64,000 nt of DNA from Paenarthrobacter sp. PH39-S1 (GTDB taxonomy: Bacteria > Actinomycetota > Actinomycetes > Actinomycetales > Micrococcaceae), in the NCBI RefSeq assembly GCF_030063245.1, contig NZ_JASISR010000022.1:1-64000 (forward strand), in the 5' to 3' direction. The notes under the pieces were generated by a model. It saw only the letters and a list, made by a program, of their open reading frames with translations. It ran no database searches and was not told the origin of the DNA. Shown one piece after another: positions 48,113 through 57,623 of the stretch (position 1 is the first letter of the stretch; each line of letters begins with the position of its first letter). A program made the translations under genes and the position numbers.

Positions 48113-48793
48113 ATGAACGATCCAGTAGCCGTGATTGTTTTTGATGTCAATGAAACCCTCTCGGACATGTCGCCCATGGGGGACCGGTTCGCTCAGACCG
48201 GAGCCCCGGCGTTGCTGGCCAAAGTGTGGTTCGCAGGACTCCTGCGGGACGGTTTCGCCCTGGCTGCCGCCGGCGGCGGTGAAAAGTTCGCCGTGATAGG
48301 CGCCGAATCACTGCGCGTAACACTGACGGGCCTGCCGTTGAACCGCACCATCGACGAAGCCGTCGACCACATCATGGAAGGCTTCGCAGCCCTGACCCTT
48401 CATCCGGACGCAGCAGGAGGGGTCCGCGCCCTTAAGGCCGCCGGATTCCGGTTGACTACCCTCACCAACGGTTCGACCCGTGTGGCAGAAAAGCTGCTCA
48501 GCGACGCCGGCATCCTGGGTGACTTCGAAAAGCTGCTCTCCGTCGAGGACGGCCCCGGCTGGAAACCGCTCCGTGGCGCTTACGACTACGCCGCACAAAG
48601 CTGCGGGTTGGAAACGGCCCGCATGCTGCTCACCGCCGTCCACCCCTGGGACATCCATGGCGCCGCGCATGCCGGCCTGCGCACAGCATGGATCAACCGT
48701 ACCGGCACCCCCTACCCCGCATATTTCACACCACCCGACTTCACCATCAGCACCCTTGACGAACTCGCCCCACTCCTGACCGCCGGCCCATAA
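48113..48793 (+). CDS. HAD superfamily hydrolase, 2-haloacid dehalogenase type
   Basis: The protein is 226 residues from ATG 48113 (GGAG 6 nt upstream). HAD motif I is FDVNETLSDM with the nucleophile Asp and the N replacing the second Asp, as in type II haloacid dehalogenases. Motif II is LTTLTNGSTRVAEKLL, motif III centres on the Lys of WKPLRGAYDYA, and motif IV is reduced to HPWDIHGAAHAGLRTAWINR. The N at position 2 of motif I and the HPWDI-AA pattern favour dehalogenase rather than phosphatase. Natural substrate unknown. Its stop codon lies within a terminator loop. Confidence 0.9.
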   Translation: MNDPVAVIVFDVNETLSDMSPMGDRFAQTGAPALLAKVWFAGLLRDGFALAAAGGGEKFAVIGAESLRVTLTGLPLNRTIDEAVDHIMEGFAALTLHPDAAGGVRALKAAGFRLTTLTNGSTRVAEKLLSDAGILGDFEKLLSVEDGPGWKPLRGAYDYAAQSCGLETARMLLTAVHPWDIHGAAHAGLRTAWINRTGTPYPAYFTPPDFTISTLDELAPLLTAGP

Positions 48794-48803
48794 GGCCGGC
48801 GGT
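48779..48803 (+). terminator. HAD gene terminator enclosing the stop codon
   Basis: ACCGCCGGCC and GGCCGGCGGT form a perfect 10-bp stem with loop CATAA. The stop TAA at 48791-48793 is part of that loop. Confidence 0.7.
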
Positions 48804-49230
48804 GTGCCCGAATGGGTCGGCGCCCTTGGCCGTCGCGGCGCCGGAGAAGCGGGCCACCCCGGAGACTGCACTGCCCCGACGGCCAGGCCGGTCAGCACAG
48901 TCCACCACCACGCCGGTACGGGCCATACCGTGGAAACGCCTCGCTGACGTGGCCCGTAGCATCCACCAGCAGCTGCGCCAGCCCGGCGAGCAGGGCGGCG
49001 GTATTGCCGCCGATGCCGATGTTCCCGTCCAGCAGCAGGGCCGATCCCCACCGGCCTTCCTGCGGCAGTGGGTCAAAATGGAACGCTTGAGCGCCACGGC
49101 ACCGCGGGCGCGGGCGTGCACTACCGCCATCTCACAGGTATCTACGCCCATGGCTTCCGGATCCAACCGGCAGCCGCAATGAGCATCCGGCCGGGACCAG
49201 GGTTCTGGCACCGTGGCGTAGCCCTCGGGC
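48804..49230 (-). pseudogene. Class I SAM-dependent methyltransferase remnant
   Basis: On the minus strand, three frames give consecutive pieces of one methyltransferase. PGPGRMLIAAAG near 49195-49160 is the motif I glycine loop. LDPEAMGVDTCEMAVVHARARGAVAL (49165-49090) is the motif II region. ALLLDGNIGIGGNTAALLAGLAQLL (about 49045-48970) is the motif IV to V region. At least two frame changes separate them, and the residues after about 48930 no longer look related. No single frame can make a working enzyme. Confidence 0.65.
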
Positions 49231-49573
49231 ATACGGTTCCTCGCGGCCCTGGCCAAAAAGCCGGCGCGGAGGTTTGACGGTGGTCCGGGCTGCCTGTGCG
49301 CCCATATGGAATCCTCCAGCGGATCAAGGGAGCGGGTCAGGTCCCGGACGTCGTCCGCGAACGGGGTACCCGGGCATTCCTGCGGACATGTCTCGGGCCG
49401 CGGCACCGCACAGGACACGGGGACTTCATTGATCAGGGGCTTTTCCTTCACCCTTTGACGGTAGGAGCATGGCCACCGTTCCGGCCCGGCGAAATCCTTA
49501 CGGAACGGGGACAAATGCGCATCCGGGCCCCTGCACCGCTGCCGAAGGGGTGGGGCGAACCTATGCTGGGAGG

Positions 49574-49732
49574 GTGAACAGTCCGCAGTTTTCCGCCGGA
49601 CCCGCCGGGGTGCGCAACCGCCGCATTCTTGTGGCCGGGGACGCGCCGGGTACGGAGGGCGACCGGATCATGGGCCTGGAAATGGGTGCGGACGACTACA
49701 TTGCAACAGTCAGCCAAGGAGATCCATCATGA
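49574..49732 (+). pseudogene. Response-regulator receiver fragment
   Basis: A 52-codon frame from GTG 49574 contains RRILVAGDAP, like the first strand of a receiver domain, directly joined to GDRIMGLEMGADDYIA, the late segment that normally precedes the conserved Lys. The phosphorylated Asp region, the Lys and the DNA-binding domain are missing, so an internal deletion and a C-terminal loss are implied. Its stop overlaps the start of the oxidoreductase gene as ATGA, so it may still be translated as a leader peptide. Confidence 0.65.
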
Positions 49733-51429
49733 GCATCCGCACCAGATCCGGGCTAACCGGACACGGCGGGCTGCCGGGAGATGCGGGCGGACCGGGCGAC
49801 GGCGGTGGCCGCGGAACCCCGGGCGGCCCCTCCGGCACCGGGGGTTTGGGAGACACCGGCCGGACGGGCCGCACCGAGCGGCGGCGGCTGACGCGGTGGG
49901 CCGGGGCCTGCGGCCTGGTCGCCGGGGCCCTGGGCGTGGCCGCTGGCGAGCTGACCGCCGCGGCCGTCAGCCCGTCCCTCTCGCCGATCACCGCCGTCGG
50001 TGGGGTGGCGATCGATGCGATGCTGCCTGGGGTGAAGGACTGGGCCATTTCGCTGTTCGGCACCTCGGACAAGCTCGCGTTCCTGCTGGCCATGTGCCTG
50101 GTCATCGCGGCGCTGGCCGTGCTGGGCGGAATCGTTGAGCTCCGCCGCAAGTTCACCGGCCTGGCCGGTTTCGCCGTTTTTGGCATCATCGGCGTCGTTG
50201 CCGTGCTCACCCGCGCGCAGAGCACGACGGCGGCCATCGCACCGCCGCTGGTCGCGGCCGGGCTGGCGGTCGTCTTCCTCACGGCCTTCCGAAACCGGCT
50301 GCTGGAATGGATGCCGCGCGATGCGCTGCCGGGTTCGACAGCCGCCGCCGGTTCATCGGCCCCAGGGCGGCGCAAGTTCCTCACGTCGATAGGCGTCGGC
50401 GCGGCCGTGGCCGTGGTCGCCGGCTTCGCCGCCACAGTGGTGCGCTCCACCGCGATCGGCATAGCCCAGGCGCGGGCCAATCTCGTACTTCCAGGGCCCG
50501 TTACGGCCGTGCCACCGCTTCCCGCCGGTGCGGCGCTGGCGCTTCCCGGCATTGCCCCCTTGGTGACACCCAACGCCGACTTTTACCGGATCGACACCGC
50601 GCTGGTCGTCCCCTCCGTGAACCCGGACAGCTGGACGCTGACGGTCAACGGCATGGTTGACCACGAGGTGGAAATCGATTTGAAGACACTGCTGGCGAAG
50701 CCGCTGATGGAGAATTACACCACTCTCGCCTGCGTGTCCAACGAGGTTGGCGGCGACTTGGTGGGGAATGCGAAATGGCTGGGCTGGCCGGTGCGTGAGC
50801 TGCTGGCGCTGGCCGGCGTTCAGCCCGGCGCGGACATGGTCCTCTCGCGCAGCACGGACGGTTTCACGGCCGGCACGCCGCTGGAGGCCATGACGGATGC
50901 GCGTAACGCGGTCATCGCCGTCGGCATGAATGGCCAGCCGCTGCCGCAGGAACATGGTTTTCCAGCGCGGCTGGTCGTGCCGGGGCTGTATGGTTTTGTT
51001 TCCGCCACCAAGTGGGTCACCAGTCTGACGGTCACGAGGTTTTCGGACGAGAAAGGCTATTGGTCCACGCGCGGCTGGTCGGATCACGGACCCATTAAAA
51101 CGGAGTCCAGGATCGACACTCCGCGCGATGGCACTTCGCTGAAGACGGACACGGTGGCCGTCGGTGGTGTCGCGTGGGCCCCGCAGAAGGGCATTTCGAA
51201 GGTTCAGGTTCGCGTTGATCAGGGGGAGTGGCAGGACGCGGTGCTGGGCGGTGGCATTTCGAAGGACACATGGGTGCAGTGGACGATCCGGCTGAGTCCG
51301 GGTGCCGGCCAGCATGAGCTGCAGGTCAGGGCATTCGACGGCGCCGGCCAGCCGCAGACCGATCAGGTGGCCCAGGTGGTGCCGGACGGGGCCACCGGTT
51401 ATCACACAATCACCGTGCACACGAGCTGA
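49729..51429 (+). CDS. Membrane-anchored molybdopterin oxidoreductase, sulfite oxidase type
   Basis: The 566-residue protein has a glycine-rich N-terminus, about four helices (LVAGALGVAAGELTAAAV to AGLAVVFLTAFRNRLLEW), and RRKFLTSIGVGAAVAVVAGFAATV, a Tat-like membrane segment. The sulfite-oxidase Mo domain follows, with putative ligand Cys335 in TTLACVSNEVGGDLVGNAKW. A C-terminal Mo-co dimerisation domain (GVAWAPQKGISKVQVRVDQGEW) is present. AAGGAG precedes ATG 49729. It could oxidise sulfite or a related compound outside the membrane; the electron acceptor is unknown. Confidence 0.9.
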   Translation: MSIRTRSGLTGHGGLPGDAGGPGDGGGRGTPGGPSGTGGLGDTGRTGRTERRRLTRWAGACGLVAGALGVAAGELTAAAVSPSLSPITAVGGVAIDAMLPGVKDWAISLFGTSDKLAFLLAMCLVIAALAVLGGIVELRRKFTGLAGFAVFGIIGVVAVLTRAQSTTAAIAPPLVAAGLAVVFLTAFRNRLLEWMPRDALPGSTAAAGSSAPGRRKFLTSIGVGAAVAVVAGFAATVVRSTAIGIAQARANLVLPGPVTAVPPLPAGAALALPGIAPLVTPNADFYRIDTALVVPSVNPDSWTLTVNGMVDHEVEIDLKTLLAKPLMENYTTLACVSNEVGGDLVGNAKWLGWPVRELLALAGVQPGADMVLSRSTDGFTAGTPLEAMTDARNAVIAVGMNGQPLPQEHGFPARLVVPGLYGFVSATKWVTSLTVTRFSDEKGYWSTRGWSDHGPIKTESRIDTPRDGTSLKTDTVAVGGVAWAPQKGISKVQVRVDQGEWQDAVLGGGISKDTWVQWTIRLSPGAGQHELQVRAFDGAGQPQTDQVAQVVPDGATGYHTITVHTS

Positions 51430-51458
51430 TCGGCCCGGCACCCGCGGGCTGACCGGCC

Positions 51459-52619
51459 CTAATGTGCCTTGACCGGGAAAACCTTGGCCGGGAATACACG
51501 GACAGCGGCAGACTTGACCACGAAATATACGACGCTCCCGGCGGTGAGATCAAGCTCCGCGGCGGCGGACAAGGTCACGTCGGCCGCGAGGCCGCCGGCC
51601 CGGATCCGGATCTGATCCCCATGTGGTTCCAGATCGCTGATGCTGACCTCAAAGGCGTTGCGCGGGCTGCCGTGGACAGGGTCGCGGAACACCGAGACGT
51701 CGGACGGGCGGAAGACGGCGACGCCAGCCTCGCCAAGGACTGCGGCACCGTCGGGCGGCCCGGTGATGCTCATCCCGGAAGCGGTGATGATCCCGTGGCC
51801 GGTGACGGTTCCGGTGACCTGATTCAGCCCGGCCAGGCCGGCGGCAAAGCGGCTCTGCGGCCGTTCCAGGACACGCCTTGTCGGCCCTTCCTCGACGATT
51901 TTGCCGCCCTCGAGCACAACGACCCGATCCGCCAGCACGAGGGCATCCACCACGTCATGGGTGACAATAATCGAGCGCCGGCCAGCGAGTACGCGTTTGA
52001 GCAACTTGCGCAGCAACGGCGCCACCGCGATGTCCAGTGCGGCCATCGGCTCGTCCAGAAGTAAGAGGTCCGGCTCCGCTGCGAGGGCGCGGGCGAGGGC
52101 GATCCGCTGCGCCTGGCCTCCGGAAAGCTCGCCCGGACGCCGGGACGCCAGCTCCAGAGCCTCCACCTCGACCAGCCAATGCCGTGCAGTCTGCCGGGCG
52201 TCGGCCCTGCCGGCCCCTGCCGACCGGGGGCCGAAGGCCACATTTTCAAGCACGCTCAGATGCGGGAAAAGCAGCGGCTCCTGCGCCAGCAGGGCGATCT
52301 TCCGGTCGTATGGCGGAACCCATTGCGCTGCCGTGCGCTGGAACGGCGCGGATGGCCCTGCTGCTCCGGCGCTCCGGCCCGCTGCGCCACCACCATGGGG
52401 CCTGCCGTCGTCGGCCACGGTTCTGCCGTAGTCGAACAGTACCCGCCCGTCCAGTTCGGCGCGTCCGGAACTGGGCCGGAGCAGGCCCGCGATGACGGCG
52501 AGCAGGGTGGATTTACCGGAACCATTGGGGCCCAGGACGGCAACTGTTTCGCCGTCGTCCACGCGCAGGGAAACCTCGAGCGCCCTTGCGGCCACACCGG
52601 CCGAGATGGTGAATGTCAC
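51459..52619 (-). CDS. modC: Molybdate ABC transporter ATP-binding protein
   Basis: The 386-residue ATPase has Walker [10 protein letters not shown], signature [16 protein letters not shown], Walker [13 protein letters not shown] and switch His in [16 protein letters not shown]-terminal TOBE/MOP domain of about 65 residues ([20 protein letters not shown]) marks it as ModC-like. A loop of about 30 extra residues sits after the first strand region ([18 protein letters not shown]). GTG 52619 overlaps the modB stop. It is the last gene of the regulator-modA-modB-modC operon. Confidence 0.94.
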   Translation of the reverse strand: MTFTISAGVAARALEVSLRVDDGETVAVLGPNGSGKSTLLAVIAGLLRPSSGRAELDGRVLFDYGRTVADDGRPHGGGAAGRSAGAAGPSAPFQRTAAQWVPPYDRKIALLAQEPLLFPHLSVLENVAFGPRSAGAGRADARQTARHWLVEVEALELASRRPGELSGGQAQRIALARALAAEPDLLLLDEPMAALDIAVAPLLRKLLKRVLAGRRSIIVTHDVVDALVLADRVVVLEGGKIVEEGPTRRVLERPQSRFAAGLAGLNQVTGTVTGHGIITASGMSITGPPDGAAVLGEAGVAVFRPSDVSVFRDPVHGSPRNAFEVSISDLEPHGDQIRIRAGGLAADVTLSAAAELDLTAGSVVYFVVKSAAVRVFPAKVFPVKAH

Positions 52620-53450
52620 GGCTTCATCATGGCCGCGGGCAGACGCGGCGCGGTGCGGCGGAAGGAGATGCCGACCACCGCGACGGCGATGAACACCAGC
52701 ACCAGCGACAGGGCGACGGCCGTATCGGGATCGGTTTCGCGCTGCAGATAGATCTCCAGCGGAAGGGTGCGGGTGACGCCCTCCAGGCTTCCGGCAAAGG
52801 TCAGAGTTGCCCCGAATTCACCGAGACTGCGCGCGAACGACAGCACGGCCCCGGAGACCAGGCCCGGCAGGACCAAGGGGAGTGTGATGCGGCGCAGGAC
52901 GATCCCCGGTTTGGCTCCCAGCGTCGCCGCGGCGGCTTCATACCGGTGCCCCGCCGTGCGCAGTGAGCCTTCGAGGCTCACGACCAGGAACGGCAGGGCG
53001 ACAAAAGTCTGCGCCAGGACGACCGCCGTCGTCGAAAAAGCAATCTGTATTCCCAGCACGCTCAGGGACGAACCGATCAGTCCGCGCCGGCCGAACGTGT
53101 ACAGCAGCGCAATTCCGCCCACCACCGGAGGGAGCACCAGCGGCAGCAGCACCAGCGAACGCAGGAGCCGCTGTCCCGGGAACCGGCTGCGGGCCAGCAC
53201 CAGCGCCAACGGAACGCCCAGCAGGGCGCACAGTACTGTGCTGGCCGCGGACGTGCGCAGGCTCAGGCCGAGCGCCGCCAGCGAAGGCTCTGACGTCACC
53301 AGCGGGATGAACTGCGCCCAGTTGACCCGCGCCGTCATCGCCGCCAGCGGCAGCAGAATAAAGAGCGTGCCGACGGCGGCGACGAGCCAGACCGAGAGCG
53401 GAACCGCCGAGTATCCGCCGTCGTAGCCGGCCCGCGCGGGGGGACGACAC
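52616..53450 (-). CDS. modB: Molybdate ABC transporter permease ModB, N-terminus apparently frameshifted
   Basis: From ATG 53338 the frame gives 240 residues with about five helices and the permease EAA loop [22 protein letters not shown]. Upstream in the same frame sequence continues as [30 protein letters not shown], a missing first helix, but that frame has no start codon. One base away, GTG 53450 has a strong GGGGGAGG ribosome site and reads VSSPRAG up to a run of six C (minus strand; plus 53438-53443). Removing one C joins both frames perfectly. It is either a sequencing or slippage error, or a real lesion with a shorter protein made from 53338. Confidence 0.85.
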
Positions 53451-53475
53451 CGTCGAGTCCTCCCCCTGTGCCCGG

Positions 53476-54306
53476 TCAGGGCTTTCCAAAGCCGGCGTCG
53501 GCCAGGACTTTCTGCCCCGCCGCACCGGTCACCATGTCAATAAAGGCCTTGGCCAGCTGCCAGTGTATGCTGCCGGCAACGGTGGCGATGGGATAGGTGT
53601 TGACGGCGGTGCCGGACTCCGGAAAGCCGATCGGGGTGACTTTTCCGCCGGCCCCCTTCACATCGGTGACGTAAACCAGCCCGGCATCGGCCTCCCCGGA
53701 GCTCACTTTTCCGAGTACATCCGTGACGGCGGATTCTTCGCTGACCGGCTTCAGGGTGGTGCCCGTTGCCTGTTCGATTTTCGCCGCCGCAGCGCCGCAG
53801 GGCACCTGCGGCGAGCAAATGACAACTTTGACGCCGGGGCGGGCCAGATCTGCGAAGCTGGCGATGGACGCGGGGTTCGACGGCGGGACCGCGATGGTCA
53901 GGGCATTGCTGGCAAAGTCCAATGAAGCGCCCTCCAGCAGGGAGGCATCGGACAGCCGGGCCATGTTCGTGGTGTCCGCGGAAGCAAAGACATCCGCCGG
54001 CGCGCCCTCGGTGATCTGCGTGACCAGATCGGAGGAGCCCGCGAAACTCAGCTGGATTTTGGTTCCCGGGTGGTCCTTTTCAAATGTGTTTGCCAGGTCG
54101 GTGAACGTCGCCTTCAGCGAAGCGGCGGCAAACACCGTCAGGGTGCCTGAGAGAGTTTCCGTGTCTGCGGTGCCGGCGGCGGGTGAATCCGGGCGGTTAC
54201 CCGCAGCTGCGGACCCGCAGGCGGCGAGGCCCAGGCAGAGCAGAACGGTGCAGAGCAGTCCGGTCATAACCCTCGCGCAGCCCCGGAGTCGGGGCGGTTG
54301 TTTCAC
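53476..54306 (-). CDS. modA: Molybdate-binding lipoprotein ModA
   Basis: The protein is 276 residues from GTG 54306, which overlaps the regulator stop as GTGA. A lipoprotein signal peptide ([18 protein letters not shown]) ends in the lipobox LAAC. The mature part has the ModA pattern [22 protein letters not shown], then [51 protein letters not shown] and [16 protein letters not shown]. It captures molybdate or tungstate outside the membrane and passes it to ModBC. Confidence 0.95.
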   Translation of the reverse strand: MKQPPRLRGCARVMTGLLCTVLLCLGLAACGSAAAGNRPDSPAAGTADTETLSGTLTVFAAASLKATFTDLANTFEKDHPGTKIQLSFAGSSDLVTQITEGAPADVFASADTTNMARLSDASLLEGASLDFASNALTIAVPPSNPASIASFADLARPGVKVVICSPQVPCGAAAAKIEQATGTTLKPVSEESAVTDVLGKVSSGEADAGLVYVTDVKGAGGKVTPIGFPESGTAVNTYPIATVAGSIHWQLAKAFIDMVTGAAGQKVLADAGFGKP

Positions 54307-54722
54307 AGGGCGGCCTTGCGCTGCGGGGTTTCGACGATCACGTTGGTAGCCTTGACGACGGCGGTCGCCACCGATCCAGGTTCCAACCCCAGCTCCCTGA
54401 CCGCTTCGCTGCTCATCAGCGAGACCATCCGGTGCGGTCCGCACTGCAGCTCAACCTGGGCCATGACGGTGTCGGTCACAACGTGTGTCACCAGCCCCAC
54501 GAATCTGTTCCTCGCCGAGCTGCTCACCTGCGCCGGATCGTCGGGCAGGACCGACTGCTTCCGGGCCAGCCCGGCCAACTCCAGTCCGTCCACCACGGCC
54601 AGCCCGGAATCATCTTTGGCCCCGGAGAGCGTGCCGTTTTCAATCCACCGCCGCACGGTATCGTCACTGACGCTCAGAAACCGTGCGGCGTCGGCGATCC
54701 GTATTTGCGTCATGACTGCCAC
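54303..54722 (-). CDS. Helix-turn-helix/TOBE molybdenum-pterin-binding regulator
   Basis: The protein is 139 residues. The N-terminus is a MerR/excisionase-like helix-turn-helix (IADAARFLSVSDDTVRRWIENGTL). The C-terminus is a MOP/TOBE domain (SARNRFVGLVTHVVTDTVMAQVELQCGPHRMVSLMSSEAVRELGLEPGS type) that binds molybdate. It probably senses Mo and controls the modABC genes it is cotranscribed with. GTG 54722 has GAGGGA at 5 nt; ATG 54713 is an alternative. Confidence 0.9.
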   Translation of the reverse strand: MAVMTQIRIADAARFLSVSDDTVRRWIENGTLSGAKDDSGLAVVDGLELAGLARKQSVLPDDPAQVSSSARNRFVGLVTHVVTDTVMAQVELQCGPHRMVSLMSSEAVRELGLEPGSVATAVVKATNVIVETPQRKAAL

Positions 54723-54969
54723 ATTATTCCCTCAGAAGCGGATCTGCAACGAGGGGCCATCGCTGGCTGATCGCTGATGCCAGATCAGAGCCGCTGGCTC
54801 GGGGCTGCATGGCAGCGCCTTGACCGCGGCCTCGCTGCTTCTGACGGTCGCACCGGCTCTCCTAACGGTCAGCTCAGATTGCCGGGGTTGCGGATTGCAG
54901 GGATGGCGGATTGCCGGCAGGAGTAGAATCCAGCCAGCCATCACCTTGGACGCGCTGAAAGGAACAGCT

Positions 54970-55572
54970 ATGACGATAGTCTCGGAGGACACCCTGATGT
55001 TGCTCGAACGTGCGGTGCTACAGACCGGCCGCATTGTCTCCGGCGTGGAACCAGGCCAGACATCGCTGCCCACGCCGTGCGGCAACTGGGACGTGGGCCG
55101 CCTGCTGCAGCACGTGGTGGGGCAGGATCTGCACAATTTCACCGTTGCGGCCCGCGGGGAAACGCCCGACTGGGCGGAACCGCCGCAGGCTCTGGGGAAT
55201 GCCTGGTCGGTTGATTACCAGGAGCGCGCACAGCGGCTGCTGAGCACCTGGCGTGAGGCCGACCGGGACGTCGAGGTTGCGGGGCCGGGCGGCCGCCTAG
55301 CCCCTTTGATTGACCGCGCTGACCAGCAGATCACCGAATTGAGTGTGCACGCGTGGGATCTTGCCCGGGCTACTGGCCAGGGCAGCCATCTGGATCCGGA
55401 GGTGGCCGCGTACGCCCTGGCCTGGGGGCAGCGGATGCTGCAGCCAGCCTTTCGCGGTGCGGACAAGGCCTTCGGCCCGGAGGTTTCGGTGCCCGATGGA
55501 GCTCCCGTCCAGGACCGGCTGGCTGGATGGTTCGGACGTGATCCAGCCTGGCAGCCGCCGGACGCCCCGTAG
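54970..55572 (+). CDS. TIGR03086-type maleylpyruvate isomerase/mycothiol-dependent metal-binding protein
   Basis: The protein is 200 residues from ATG 54970 (AAAGGA upstream). The DinB-like N-terminus reads LLERAVLQTGRIVSGVEPGQTSLPTPCGNWDVGRLLQHVVGQ with the conserved His, and a later DRADQQITELSVHAWDLARATG matches the family C-terminal metal and mycothiol region. Actinobacterial members are often annotated as mycothiol-dependent maleylpyruvate isomerase N-terminal domain proteins. The role is not established for this one. Confidence 0.88.
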   Translation: MTIVSEDTLMLLERAVLQTGRIVSGVEPGQTSLPTPCGNWDVGRLLQHVVGQDLHNFTVAARGETPDWAEPPQALGNAWSVDYQERAQRLLSTWREADRDVEVAGPGGRLAPLIDRADQQITELSVHAWDLARATGQGSHLDPEVAAYALAWGQRMLQPAFRGADKAFGPEVSVPDGAPVQDRLAGWFGRDPAWQPPDAP

Positions 55573-55633
55573 ATCAGATGCAGCCCTGAAACGGTGGCAG
55601 CCCTGACACTGCTGAAGCTGCGGATCTGATGAG

Positions 55634-55667
55634 GCAGCGGATCTGAGGTAGCAGCGGATCTGAGGTA
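55634..55667 (+). repeat. Two 17-bp direct repeats
   Basis: GCAGCGGATCTGAGGTA occurs twice in tandem, with more diverged CGGATCTGA copies before it, between the TIGR03086-type gene and the SRPBCC gene. Confidence 0.75.
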
Positions 55668-55703
55668 GTAGTGAAACTGAGGCAGGTACGAAATGGAGCA
55701 GCA

Positions 55704-56108
55704 ATGAAACCGGCGTCAAGACACATCTCAACCGCCATCGAACGCCCGGCCGCGGAGGTTTACGCCTACGCCTCGGACCCGATCCACCTGCCGCAGTGGG
55801 CCGCCGGGCTCACCGGAAGTCCGGTGGAACGGGTGGACGATCACTGGTTAGCGGATTCACCGATGGGGCAGGTCCGCATCAATTTCACCGGGCAAAATCC
55901 CTACGGTGTGCTCGACCACGAGGTCACCCTTCCGTCCGGGGAGACCATTTACAATCCGATGCGAGTGATCGCGGACGGGGGAACGTGTGAGGTGGTCTTC
56001 ACCATCCGCCGGAGGCCGGGAATGAGCGAGGAGGACTTTGCCCGTGATGTCGAGGCCGTGGCGGCGGATCTTGCCGGGCTCAAACGGGTTGCCGAAACCG
56101 GCTATTAG
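55704..56108 (+). CDS. SRPBCC family protein
   Basis: The protein is 134 residues from ATG 55704 (GGAG upstream). It shows the START-like pattern ISTAIERPAAEVYAYASDPIHLPQWAAGLTGS, DHEVTLPSGETIYNPMRVI and FTIRRRPGMSEEDFARDVEAVAADLAGLKRV. These small hydrophobic-pocket proteins bind lipids or aromatic ligands. The ligand is not known. Confidence 0.85.
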   Translation: MKPASRHISTAIERPAAEVYAYASDPIHLPQWAAGLTGSPVERVDDHWLADSPMGQVRINFTGQNPYGVLDHEVTLPSGETIYNPMRVIADGGTCEVVFTIRRRPGMSEEDFARDVEAVAADLAGLKRVAETGY

Positions 56109-56285
56109 CCGCAGCTAAAACGGCTGCGACTTAAACGGCTGCAACGGAACGGCTGCTTTGTCCCGTCCCCGACGGCCCGAACCATGGCAGGGGCGGACGG
56201 CAGCCCACATGGGCAAGACCGTTGCGCGCCGAACCACTATGTCTGGCATCATGCCAATGAGGAAGTCATCAGCGGAAGGAATGCC

Positions 56286-57623
56286 ATGCGCAGAACTGTT
56301 GCCGAGCATCAGCAGGCGGTGCGTACCCTGTTGGGTGCCGCCTGGGCCGGAAAGTTCGACGACGGCGGGAGGGTGCCACTGATCGAGGCGCTGGGACGTG
56401 TGGCGGCCCAGCACGTGGATGCGGGGATCGATTTGCCGCCGTTCGCCAACTCGCAGATGGATGGGTTTGCCGTCAGTGCTGCCGATCTCGCCGCGCGGGC
56501 CCGGCTGAAGATTGCCGCGGCCATTCCCGCCGGCTCCGTTCCTGCCGCCCTGCAGCGTGGCTTTGCCGCGCCGATCATGACCGGCGCCATGCTACCCGAC
56601 GGTGCCGACGCCGTCGTCCCGGTGGAACGCGCCGACCCCCCGGTTTTTCCCGCCCCGCCCGTGTCCGCCCCGCCCGTGTCCGCCCCGGCCGGCCCGCCGC
56701 CCCATCCCACCTCGTCTGGGCCGCGCCCCTATTCCACTACGACCAGCCCGCCGGCCCAGTCCATGGTCACCCTGCCGGCCACCGAAACCGGCACGTTTGT
56801 CCGTCATGCCGGCAGCGACATCCGCCGCGGCGGGCGGGTCATCACTGCAGGAACCAGGCTGACCGCCCGCCATCTCGGCGTGGCCGCGGGCTTGGGGCTG
56901 ACCGAACTGGCAGTGCGGCGCAGGCCCCGCGTGCTGCTGGCGGCCACCGGCGATGAGGTGGTGCTGCCAGGCAGTGTGGGCCCCGGCGGCGGGCTGCCGG
57001 CGGGGAAGATCTTCGATGCCAATTCGATGCTGCTGCACGCCTGTCTGCTCGAAGCCGGAGCCGAAGTGGTGACCGCGGGGCTGGTCCCCGATGATCCCCA
57101 AACCCTGCTGCGGATCCTCCGCGGACATGTGGCCGGCGGACGGATCGATGCCATCGTGACCACCGGCGGCATCAGCGCCGGCGCCTACGAAGTGGTCAAG
57201 CAGGCGCTCAGCGGGGAGGATATTGATTTCCTCTCCGTCGCCATGCAGCCGGGCGGACCGCAGGCGCTGGGCACCTTTGACGGTGTCCCATTTCTGGGTT
57301 TTCCCGGGAACCCGGTCAGCGGCGTCGTGTCCTTTGAAATGTTCCTCCGGCCCGCGTTGACGGAGCTCACCGGTTCCCCGCAGCCGCGGCCCAGGGTCAC
57401 CGCGGTGTTGACCGAGGCGTTGACTTCGCCCGCAGGCAAGCACCAGATCCGTCGGGCGGTCTTTGAACCCGCCGGCGCACCCGCCGGAGCCACCGTGCGG
57501 CCGGAGGGGGGACCGTCGTCGCACCTGATCGGCGCGCTCGCGGACTCCAACGCGCTGATCCAGGTCCCGGCGGACGTCACGGCACTCGCCGTGGGCGCAG
57601 AAGTGGAAGTATGGCTGTTATGA
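56286..57623 (+). CDS. moeA: Molybdopterin molybdenumtransferase MoeA
   Basis: The protein is 445 residues from ATG 56286, with AAGGA upstream. MoeA marks are [60 protein letters not shown] and [19 protein letters not shown]. It inserts molybdate into the adenylylated dithiolene. A proline-rich, repetitive insertion of about 50 residues (about 113-165) splits an early domain and contains a 15-bp DNA repeat. A longer frame from 56184 has no family features. moaC starts in its stop codon. Confidence 0.95.
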   Translation: MRRTVAEHQQAVRTLLGAAWAGKFDDGGRVPLIEALGRVAAQHVDAGIDLPPFANSQMDGFAVSAADLAARARLKIAAAIPAGSVPAALQRGFAAPIMTGAMLPDGADAVVPVERADPPVFPAPPVSAPPVSAPAGPPPHPTSSGPRPYSTTTSPPAQSMVTLPATETGTFVRHAGSDIRRGGRVITAGTRLTARHLGVAAGLGLTELAVRRRPRVLLAATGDEVVLPGSVGPGGGLPAGKIFDANSMLLHACLLEAGAEVVTAGLVPDDPQTLLRILRGHVAGGRIDAIVTTGGISAGAYEVVKQALSGEDIDFLSVAMQPGGPQALGTFDGVPFLGFPGNPVSGVVSFEMFLRPALTELTGSPQPRPRVTAVLTEALTSPAGKHQIRRAVFEPAGAPAGATVRPEGGPSSHLIGALADSNALIQVPADVTALAVGAEVEVWLL

